NCBI GenBank assembly: GCA_951799405.1 | Contig: OX637342.1 | Coordinates: 248,001 to 312,000, forward strand | DNA: 64,000 bases | Direction: 5' to 3' | DNA from: Agapetus fuscipes | Lineage: Eukaryota; Arthropoda; Insecta; Trichoptera; Glossosomatidae | Shown: positions 56,498 through 64,000 of the stretch, piece after piece | Layout of the letters: each line of letters starts with the position of its first letter | Numbering within the stretch: the stretch's first letter is position 1 | Position numbers and translations under genes: made by a program | The notes under the pieces: model-generated | The model's database searches: none | The model's input: only the letters and a program-made list of their open reading frames with translations | Told to the model about the DNA's origin: nothing

Positions 56498-58297
56498 AAG
56501 ATTGATCTAAATCTAAATCTAAATCTAAGCTGCAAAGATATGTATCATTTGAGATTCATATTAAATGCATTCCCACAAGCAGACATGCATAATTTCGCGC
56601 TTACACATGCTGCATGTGGACCTACAATATAAAAACCCCAATCTCAAATGAACATAAGCCCTGCAACTCTTGCCGACCTTCCCTGAAGCAGGGGTGACAT
56701 TGGCAAAGTGAACCATTTTTTACAGTATGGGTGGTCAGCCGCATACCAATCTATCAGTCAAGGAGTACAAGCAATTAATACAATCAAATATATAAAACAA
56801 ATAAATTCTAAGCAATTAAACAGTAAAAAAAAAAAAAAAAAAAACTACAACACATATTTTTTAAATTTAAAAGCCTTAGCTTTAACCGCCAGCATTACAG
56901 ATCAACCGCCATTTCTTTCGATCCTTGCATACTTCTTTTATTTCATCCAGAGCCATAACCTTTTTCATACAAGCTCTCCTTTTATTATGACTCTGGATAT
57001 CCCATTCATTCGCTATTTCGAAAATTTGGTCCATCCATACCTTTCTCGGTCTTCCTCTTCCACGACATCCATCAATTCTCGCAGCATATACTTTCTTCGT
57101 CAGTCTTTCCTCATTCATTCTCTCCAAATGTCCAAACCATCTAAGCATACTTCTTTTAATCTTTACTTTCACACTTTCTCTTACACCACATTCCTCTCTA
57201 ACAAAATCATTCCTTACCCTATCACTCCGTCTTTTCCCAATCATACTTCTTAAGTAGTCCATTTCTACTGTATGGACTTTACTAATCTCACTTTCACTCA
57301 CCGTCCAGGCTTCACTTCCATATATCAGAGTGGGCACTAGTATACCACCGTGCACCGCCAGTCGAACATTTTTTGAAAGATTCTGGTTCTTGGCGATGCT
57401 AGCGGTAGCACCCAGTACGCACCTGCCTTTCATTATTCTTCTTTCAAATTCACCGATCATTCTTCCATCTTTTTCAAACTTACTTCCCAGGTATACAAAC
57501 TCATTTACGATATCAACATTCATTCCATTAATTTTAAATTCATAATTCATATTTTCATCATCTCTTTCAAAAATCAATACTTTCGTCTTACTTGCATTCA
57601 ACTTCAAATGGTTACCTAACAAAGCTTCATTCAATCTAGAGAGCATTGTTTGCAATTCTACTGCAGAATCAGATACAAGAACTGCATCATCTGCATACAG
57701 TAGAACACTCACTTTGCTCTCTCCTATCATCAATCCACAATCATTAAGTCTAGCATCTCTGACACACTTGTCCATGACTATGTTAAATAGCCAAGGACTC
57801 ATCACACATCCTTGCCTCACACCCTTATAAACTTCAAACCATTCACTATACTCACCATCAATACGAACACATGCCTTACTATTTTCATAGTTTGCATGCA
57901 CCGCACCTAGAAGAGCCCCATTCACTCCGTATGCTTTCAAAACATCCCATAACATACCTCTGTCTACTGAGTCAAAAGCCTTTTCCAGATCTACAAAGGC
58001 CGTGAACAGCTTCCGCCTCACCGACAATTGTTTTTCAACAAGTTGTCGTAGAGTAAAAATCTGATCAACACAGCCTCTACCGGCCATAAAGCCGGACTGT
58101 ACATCGGAAATCCTTTCACTAGTAGTCAGAATCACTTTTTTTATAATCACCTTACAGAAGACTTTTCCTGGTATACTGAGTAGACTGATTGGTCTGAAGT
58201 TCTGACAGTCTTTTTTGTCCCCTTTACCTTTGTAAATGGGAAAAGGGGACAAAAAAGACTGTCAGAACTTCAGACCAATCAGTCTACTCAGATTGAT
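56498..58297 (-). mobile_element. RTE LINE insertion, best copy, with snapback 5' end
   Basis: From right to left: GATTGAT (58291-58297); a 50-bp inverted copy of coding sequence (58242-58291); the truncated polymerase frame; a 3' UTR containing an A/T homopolymer; (GATTTA)n tail; GATTGAT (56500-56506). The matching heptamers are a plausible target-site duplication enclosing the inverted piece. The endonuclease half of the element is absent. Confidence 0.85.
56882..58240 (-). CDS. RTE-type reverse transcriptase, 5'-truncated
   Basis: About 450 codons are uninterrupted. Reverse-transcriptase blocks are in order: NFRPISLLS (19-26), GFMAGRGCVDQI (54-65), motif A FVDLEKAFD (86-94), motif B GVRQGCVMSPWLFN (144-157), the YADD active site (186-189) and SKTKVLIF. 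The C-terminus carries YGSEAW, RWFGHLERMNEERL and GRGRPRKVWMDQI. This enzyme family makes cDNA by target-primed reverse transcription of its own RNA. The N-terminal apurinic endonuclease domain is missing because of truncation near 58240. The apparent start beyond that point is a TTG inside the inverted duplication, not a true start. An open frame implies a fairly recent insertion. Confidence 0.9.
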   Translation of the reverse strand, partial: PIYKGKGDKKDCQNFRPISLLSIPGKVFCKVIIKKVILTTSERISDVQSGFMAGRGCVDQIFTLRQLVEKQLSVRRKLFTAFVDLEKAFDSVDRGMLWDVLKAYGVNGALLGAVHANYENSKACVRIDGEYSEWFEVYKGVRQGCVMSPWLFNIVMDKCVRDARLNDCGLMIGESKVSVLLYADDAVLVSDSAVELQTMLSRLNEALLGNHLKLNASKTKVLIFERDDENMNYEFKINGMNVDIVNEFVYLGSKFEKDGRMIGEFERRIMKGRCVLGATASIAKNQNLSKNVRLAVHGGILVPTLIYGSEAWTVSESEISKVHTVEMDYLRSMIGKRRSDRVRNDFVREECGVRESVKVKIKRSMLRWFGHLERMNEERLTKKVYAARIDGCRGRGRPRKVWMDQIFEIANEWDIQSHNKRRACMKKVMALDEIKEVCKDRKKWRLICNAGG

Positions 58298-58490
58298 GGT
58301 TAATTAAAATACTTTTTTAACTTTGTTACAATTCACTTGAGTTTTATTTTTTAAAAAACATTTATGTTAGTTGATATTTACACCTGAAGATGGGAGTTAC
58401 TGCTTCTCCCGAAACTGGTTGTGTTTTTTAAAAAATAAAACTCAAGTGAATTGTAACAAAGTTAAAAAAGTATTTTAATTAATTAAAATG
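58298..58490. repeat. Foldback element with hammerhead-like core
   Basis: Arms of about 60 bp ('aaaatacttttttaactttg', 'ttacaattcacttgag', inverted on the right) enclose 'acctgaagatgggag', a loop, 'ctcccgaaactgg'. The core is CTGAAGA where the hammerhead consensus has CTGATGA; GAAAC is intact. It sits directly beside the RTE insertion. GATTGATGGT occurs at 58291 and again at 58531, bracketing it. Confidence 0.6.
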
Positions 58491-58844
58491 TGCTTTCACA
58501 AAGTTGCTGCCCAAAATCTAAATAATATAAGATTGATGGTAATCATTCGTTTTCATAATGGTCTCAACTCATTTAAAATATGTGGGAAATGTGATGACAC
58601 TTCTACTGGATTGCATTTAGCATAAGCGTCAGCTACATACAACGTTTAACTTTGCTGTGAGTTATGACTGGATGACGTCACGTACCCGAGGGTTTTTTTC
58701 GATTATGCGGAGTCCATCGACTTTTAATCAGTTGTTGCGATGTTGGTTGAAGCTCTTTTTTTTTATAAATAAAACTTGTTAATACGTTTGCAAATTTTTA
58801 CAAGCTTAATTGACGATGAAAATATTTGAAAGTCTAGAAATTTG
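58491..58844. other. Unassigned sequence
   Basis: Nothing recognised beyond the GATTGATGGT repeat at 58531. Confidence 0.35.
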
Positions 58845-58960
58845 CAACTGAAGTGGTTGGCGTAGGGCCTTTTCATTGAAAATGAATAGATTTCATGCGT
58901 CACGTGTGACCCCTTCGTACAAAAAGGTTAAGAAGTGGATCGATGTGTTCAGTTTAGTAT
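58845..58960 (+). mobile_element. SINE-B 3' fragment
   Basis: 'caactgaagtggttggcgta', 'cattgaaaatgaatagattt', 'cacgtgtgaccccttcg' and 'aaggttaagaagtgg' match the distal SINE-B body. Confidence 0.55.
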
Positions 58961-59127
58961 TGTAAAAGTCATAAATATCATCATCAAGAGAAGTATGCGG
59001 TTTTAACACAGATTTAAATAGTTGCTTTGCACAAAAAATACATCAATTGTAATTGTAATTGTATTCAACTACAACTTATGTATATTCCATTACAGGTGGC
59101 TAGTATCTCAAAAGATTTGTATCTACT

Positions 59128-59250
59128 TTGTTATGTCCTTGCACACTTCTTTCATCTCCTCGACATTCATCACTCTCCTCATGCATGCTCTTCCCTTTTT
59201 CTCACTCCGTATATTCCAGTCATTTGCAATCTCCCTTACTTGATCAGTAT
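59128..59250 (-). mobile_element. RTE LINE C-terminal coding fragment
   Basis: 'tccttgcacacttctttcat', 'ctcctcatgcatgctctt' and 'atttgcaatctcccttact' align with the antisense of the RTE C-terminus (compare 56930-57030: 'ccttgcatacttcttttat'). It is a short fragment without UTR or tail. Confidence 0.6.
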
Positions 59251-61028
59251 AAGGATAGTAAAGAGGCAGCTCTCTCGTCAGCTCACTCCTCGTATGAGCC
59301 ACGCACCTCTAGTACTAGAAGTGCCGCACGCTGACACACGACTAGTTCCAGATCTGGCGCAGCACGCACGCCGCGCACTGTGCTCAGCTGGTCCATAATT
59401 AATGTTCACAATAAGAGGAAACATCGTCTCTATAATTCGCCATTCACAAAAAACGTGCACAAGAGCAACAAAAGTTCACTTCTTTTCTTACAAAGTTAGT
59501 AATGAAAAAATAAGATTTATGTTGGTATTTTGCTGGATAACATGCTCTCATTTATTAAATATAAACACAAGCTAATCAGGCACAGAAACAGTTAAACATT
59601 TGTGTTTACATAAAAAAAATGATTGTGTATTTAAGAGAAAGTCTTGTTTTCAAAATAAACATCGTCTTTTCTTCATTCGTTTAAGGAAAAACAAGTCAGG
59701 GAAGAGATGACTAAATTAACAACACGGTGAAATTTTCAGAGTATTTGGAAGACTCGGAGCTAAATACTTGTACCTGGGATGGGCGTGTTACACTGAAGCA
59801 AGAAAGCGACAAATATACCCCCCCTGGAAGAGAAGAAATAACCTAACTAATCCAAAATCGTTTTTAAATTTTAGATTTGATCCTGGGTACGCCCTTGGAC
59901 TGAGTCGGGAATATAGCCATGACCTAGTTTGGGTTATTGTGTCGATGATGGTGATGATCATTTTATATTCCAATTATTTCATAACGTTCTGTCATTTGAG
60001 TCCTATGAAATCAAATACGGCATTGTAGATTTTTTTTAAATCAACATAAAAATAATATGGAAACTTAAGAAATAATTTTCTTATCATTTGCACATATTTT
60101 TGTCGCTACCTAAAAACACTTAGATTACCGCCTTTGGTTGTTAACGTCTTACATTTCAACATTTTACAACCCTTTCACGCGTTAATAAGTAATGAGCAAA
60201 TAGTACAACGCGCCTGAGATTTGTGGGAAGCGTGAGGTAATGTCGTCAAAAATAGACTAAAAATATGTACGCAAGCCGTACAAAGTAAATTAACCCATCG
60301 CTTACCTGCCTCTAATTACCCGCTTTACCGAGCGTGCTTTTTACTTCGGAGATTCCGCGAACACGGCCGATCTAAAAATACGGAAACCCCGAGTGTTAAA
60401 CATTGCGTAAATTTCACCTAGATTGCTTAAATAGAAAATGTATGAAAAATACCACGACACTTCTACAGAGCGATTTAGTTTTAATGCAATTTTTCGATTT
60501 ACGCGGTCGACGTGAGATTACGCTGTGTTGTATACTCGAGGTATTGAAACTTCCCCGGCGGATATTTTACCAGCTCTTTGTACACGGAAGGCTGTGTGAA
60601 GATACAGAGGAGCTTCAGTAAAGAAGCAAGGCTATACGAGTAGTATGAAGAAGAAAGCCTGGAGAATAGAAGCACGCTTCTGCATTGAAACACGCCTATT
60701 AGAAGAAACAGAGTTCAAGAAGAAGCAAGCTTGCAGCCAATGAACCATAATATTGCTTCAAGTTTCACGAAGAAAAAGTATATTATTTTTGGATTTTACT
60801 TGTCGGTATTAAAATATATTTCAAACGAAGATGAACGGATATTACTCTAGAAGTATAGTGTTTTTTTTTGTTTTATATATTTTTAGTACTTTTGCAAGAA
60901 ATAATCTGTCCAATTCATCAGATTTCAGCCTGCATATTCTTCTTTTTTGTGTCAAAATTACTAACATTTAACTGTAAAGTTCTAATTTCTACATCATACA
61001 AGTTGGACTCTTGATTTATTTTTCGCAC
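59251..61028. other. Unassigned 1.8-kb stretch
   Basis: 59270-59400 is GC-richer ('gcagcacgcacgccgcgc'). No gene or repeat family recognised. Several frames without motifs. Confidence 0.3.
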
Positions 61029-61051
61029 AGCAGATTATAGATTATAGATTC
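61029..61051 (+). mobile_element. RTE LINE tail scrap
   Basis: 'cagcagattatagattatag' resembles the last bases of RTE copies (gcagcttagattatagatt). Everything upstream is unrelated, so this may be an extreme 5' truncation or a coincidental microsatellite. Confidence 0.3.
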
Positions 61052-61107
61052 TTTAAGATTTTATTTCGGATTTCTGAACCTAACTTTTTTTTTTAAATCT
61101 CACGTCT

Positions 61108-61437
61108 CTGTCCGCTCGATAGCTCAGTTGGTAGAGTGCTTGCATTCTACACCGTGAGTTCGGGTTCGAATCCCACCGAGGACGGTGTCAGAAATGATTT
61201 CCTATTTCGGTGTTTATTTCAAACCCCATAATAAAAGTACTGGCAAGGTTTACTCAGCCTTCACAAGAAATGAGTACCAGCCCCCTCGGGAGCTGGGAAA
61301 CCCCCACTTCAACTGAAGTGGTTGGCGTAAGGCCGGCCCCCTTACCTGTAAAAATAAATAGGTTCAACTCGCCACATGCGACACCTTCGGGGATAACGCG
61401 GCAAGAAGTTACACTATGTGTGTAGCTTAGTTGTTAG
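61108..61437 (+). mobile_element. SINE-B, near-complete copy
   Basis: A box tagctcagttgg (61120-61131) and B box ggttcgaatcc (61163-61173) at tRNA spacing. The full body follows, including the palindromic 'ccacttcaactgaagtgg'. It ends 'gtgtgtagcttagttg'. It is nearly identical to 27050-27378. Confidence 0.9.
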
Positions 61438-62124
61438 TTGTTGTCACGTCCAACAAGAAATAGATTCTCAAATAATAACAATGTAAATGAAACAAATTTT
61501 ATTTAACTTATCAAAAGACACAACATGTTCTTGATAATTTTTCAATTACATACTTTTGCATATTCTACTTTCCTATCAGTAGTTCGTAGATGAGGAATAA
61601 AATAACTAGTTTAACGCAGATCCCGAATAAGGTTATAACTCGGAAACTGTTTTTACTGCCGAAACAAATTACTTTTCTAACAATATTAAGTGTGGCATTA
61701 ATTTTATGGGCCTGCTTGCGACTGATCTGCTATCTTACCTACTCTTGCTAGGTGATCTGCTATCTTATCTACCATATTAACTTTTCCTAGTAGGCCATGT
61801 AATATATCTACAAAGTGAGTGACTCCTCAGTAGATAAACACACATTAATATAATAATAAAGGACACAAGGTAGTACTGAACCTCAAAGCTCGTCACACCA
61901 GGACAGTACACAGTTTCTAAGAGCACTTGCACTATCATGGTTCCACTGTCTTACTATTTATCAGTACATTAATAATACGATTCATATATTTTTTAAAGAC
62001 AAGTAAAAACGTTGTCATTACTGTTAAATACAATATGTATATCGTTACACATAATATGCATGTTTGTCTCGCAGTCTCCAACACGAGTGTTTTTTTAAAA
62101 AATTTTATTAGTTTAGTTTATTGT
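61438..62124. other. Unassigned AT-rich sequence
   Basis: A direct duplication ('ctgatctgctatcttacct' / 'gtgatctgctatcttatct') lies at about 61718-61772. Nothing else recognised. Confidence 0.4.
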
Positions 62125-62310
62125 AAAATGTAATTTATTGTCTTTGTTCCTTTACTTATATGTTGGTATGCGTATAAAACTACCTATGCTGTATAAAATG
62201 GTTCACTTTGCCAATGTCACCCCTGTCTCAGGGAAGGTCGGTAAGCAGGGTGTATATTTGTTTGAGATTTGAGTTTTTATTATGAAAGTGTACATGCGAC
62301 ATGTACAAGT
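62125..62310 (+). mobile_element. RTE LINE 3' UTR, joined to another LINE
   Basis: 'tgttcctttacttatatgtt', 'tggttcactttgccaatgtc' and 'acccctgtctcagggaaggt' match the UTR up to 'gacatgtacaagtgc'. The sequence then switches to minus-strand LINE coding sequence. Confidence 0.7.
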
Positions 62311-62525
62311 GCAGAAGGTGGCACTTTGTTCCGCGCAAAATGATATTTTACGTAGCACGTTCAACAGGAGTTTTATCTCTTTTCCTGCTCTTCTCAGTAA
62401 TTCTGCGACCCTACCAGTCCAAAGAATCTGAGGCATTCGTCTACGAATCTTCATTTCAAATGCCTCTAAGCGCTTCATTGCACTTTCAGGCCATGTCGCG
62501 GAGCTGTAGAGGCACAAAGACTTAG
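62311..62525 (-). pseudogene. LINE reverse-transcriptase C-terminal remnant
   Basis: The minus frame reads ATWPESAMKRLEAFEMKIRR, then RMPQILWTGRV, then ELLRRAGKEIKLLLNVLR. This is the conserved block after the RT domain in many arthropod LINEs (RLEAFEMWC-RR-L-I-W--RV). The copy is short and bounded by a different element. The family could be the same as 55495-55940. Confidence 0.6.
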
Positions 62526-62530
62526 ATTGG

Positions 62531-63099
62531 ATTATTCATCGTAAATTTACAACGCATCTTGTTCAATGAAAATATTATGTTTATCAGTAGCTGTGTAGAA
62601 GGATAGCGTACTTAGTACTCATCCCCTTAGCACTTATGGCTATCCCCGTCAGTAGCCTCTAAGCTCCGATAGGATATACGTGACAGCTTGATGTCACAAC
62701 CGACCCTAGAAAAATCCTAAGCACGCGTCACATTGGGTCATCGTGTCGGTGTTAGGATAACACAGAAATTAGGGTTGCCGTGTCAGTGTCAGCGTAACAC
62801 AGAAATCCTTCACAGATTACTCGTAGAGTTATGTGCCGCAGATAAGGATATCCTCGGCTTCTCGTTAGGATTGGTCCAGAATCAATTAAACCCTTTGGTG
62901 GCTCGTTCTAACTCTGAACGTCTCTTTACTCTAAAAGTACAACTTTACGTGACAACATGAACATAGCGTTTTACTAAAAATGTATACATACTTAATTGCT
63001 CCCTAGAGGCGCTGTTTTCATTTATTTGCATTACCTGAGACACTCTACGGTTGAGTTTTAGCCTACAGTTTATGCTTGGTTTACTGATGTGAATCAACT
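62531..63099. other. Unassigned sequence
   Basis: 'gtcagtgtcagcgtaacaca' resembles the nearby 'gtgtcggtgttaggataacac' about 40 bp earlier, a diverged local duplication (62740-62810). No gene recognised. Confidence 0.35.
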
Positions 63100-63265
63100 T
63101 TGATTTACTCGCATACCAGAAGGATGTTTATCATCAGGTAGGAAATATTTCCTACCTGATGATGCCTGACTAAAGTCGAAAACGTTTGTATTATAATTTA
63201 AATTGTTTAAATATATTGTATGTGTGAATTAAAAGACAGGGTTTGAAGAAATTTTTTTTGAAAAA
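63100..63265 (+). repeat. Foldback-family element with hammerhead-like core
   Basis: A perfect 34-bp palindrome (63130-63163) ends in acctgatgat. It continues gcctgactaaagtcgaaaacg, i.e. CTGATGA, hairpin GAC/GTC, GAAA. The downstream sequence ('tttaaatatattgtatgtg', 'ttaaaagacagggttt') is a diverged version of the arm at 34020-34070. The left arm is largely lost. Confidence 0.6.
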
Positions 63266-63278
63266 CAAACCAATAAAC

Positions 63279-63307
63279 ATGAATTTTCACAGTGTTAATA
63301 CACAAAC
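63279..63307 (+). repeat. 29-bp exact repeat of 34780-34808
   Basis: Starts atgaattttcacagtgt and ends aatacacaaac, identical in both places. The flanks differ. Too short to assign to a family. Confidence 0.6.
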
Positions 63308-63324
63308 CATAAAAAAATATTATA

Positions 63325-63397
63325 CGTGTCTGTTTGTGGGAATGCATTTAATATGAACCTCAAATGTAATATATCTTTGCAACATAGATTAGATGTG
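63325..63397 (+). mobile_element. RTE LINE 3' terminus
   Basis: 'gtctgtttgtgggaatgcat', 'ttaatatgaacctcaaatg' and 'tctttgcaacatagattaga' are the last 70 bp of the RTE 3' UTR. Confidence 0.7.
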
Positions 63398-64000
63398 AGG
63401 AATAAGAAGAAAAAGAAGAAAACTAAATAAATATATTATACTTAATAATGTAGAGTAGGTATGCAAAATAAACTTTAATAAAAAAACTTAATACTGGTAA
63501 CTAAAAAAATCTTTCAAAAACCGAAATATACAGATTATAGAAAAAAAATAAAAGTTTTTTTAGTAGTTAGTTGAACACAATTCAAAAAGTAATAATCAAA
63601 TAAATTTATTGTACCTGTGCCTTTTTATGTAATGGCTAAAAATATATTAAAAAAAAAACATTTTTTATTGGAAACAAATCCTTTCTCTCTGTCTTATTTT
63701 ATTGTTTTTTTCATAAGCAGGATTTATGTTTCCGAGAAGTGTCGCTAGAGCGCTTTATGTGCTCGAATAAAGTCCATTTGAGGTCTCGGAGGACCTTATT
63801 ATAAAACAGAGAGCTCCCAATAATAGTCTGCCAGAAAACCTAGGACCTCGTTTAGTAATTGGGGCAAAAAAGATACATTTCAAAGGGTGAATCCAGTGAA
63901 ATATAGGTACTCGCTTATTTTTATTTTATTTTATTTTTCAGACAACTCCACGCATCATTGTTGTATCCAGAAAATCCTTTATTTTAGATTGATAAGCTTT
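63398..64000. other. Unassigned AT-rich sequence
   Basis: Poly-A/poly-T stretches and an imperfect (TTTTA)n run near 63917-63940. No gene recognised. Confidence 0.35.

Noticed and set aside
56708..57253. 181-codon plus-strand open frame
   Set aside because: It is the antisense of the RTE polymerase C-terminus and UTR, with low-complexity S/F/I-rich content.
61108..61180. Candidate functional tRNA gene
   Set aside because: Good A and B boxes, but the same head with the same 250-bp body recurs many times, so it is a SINE head.

Overview
The window looks like gene-poor nuclear DNA of an invertebrate animal, most likely an insect or another arthropod. It is AT-rich, has no operon-like gene packing, and is filled with decayed retrotransposons, tRNA-derived SINEs and short inverted-repeat DNA elements. 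The species cannot be named from the sequence. No confident host protein-coding gene is present. The best host candidate is one possible 34-codon first exon on the minus strand at 36060-36161. Nearly all long open frames are antisense or accidental readings of repeats.

The dominant element is an RTE-type non-LTR retrotransposon (LINE). Its best copy (minus strand, 56500-58297) keeps an open reverse-transcriptase frame with a YADD active site, is 5'-truncated, and carries a 50-bp snapback inversion at its 5' end; 7-bp repeats flank the whole unit. More than twenty shorter 3' pieces of this family are scattered over both strands. Most carry a long 3' UTR ending in (GATTA)n or (GATTATA)n. A second subfamily has a very short 3' end with a 'ccacccctag' motif and (TTACAG)n or (ACAAG)n tails. 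Other LINE debris includes a CR1/L2-like element (34079-34690), several C-terminal tails with (ATG)n or (CAT)n ends, and two further reverse-transcriptase C-terminal remnants (55495-55940, 62310-62525).

Three tRNA-derived SINE families occur. SINE-A (22832, 30412, 32733, 53890) shares its 3' tail and (TTA)n end with the CR1/L2-like LINE, so that LINE is its likely mobilising partner. SINE-B (10367, 23061, 27050, 32866, 41088, 44108, 45563, 61108) has well-kept A and B boxes; one copy sits inside a SINE-A. SINE-C (6777, 14577, 18550, 51028) has a Leu/Ser-tRNA-like head. A full-length 5S rRNA-like sequence (54211-54327, minus) directly abuts the head of one SINE-A.

DNA-transposon traces are a TTAA-flanked MITE (11290-11728), a pair of CAGGCCC-ended MITEs (10024-10244, 12221-12544), a hAT-like element full of ATCCG motifs (49777-50349) and a mariner transposase remnant (25345-25575). 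The most unusual signal is a family of foldback units (5285-5620, 32165-32245, 33825-34078, 58298-58490, 63100-63265, and a weak one at 24876-24930). Each carries a CTGATGA-hairpin-GAAA core resembling a degenerate hammerhead ribozyme, as reported for Penelope-like element ends. Also notable are a 5 x 37-bp minisatellite (16372-16556) and an unclassified interspersed family (17940, 19835, 38812).
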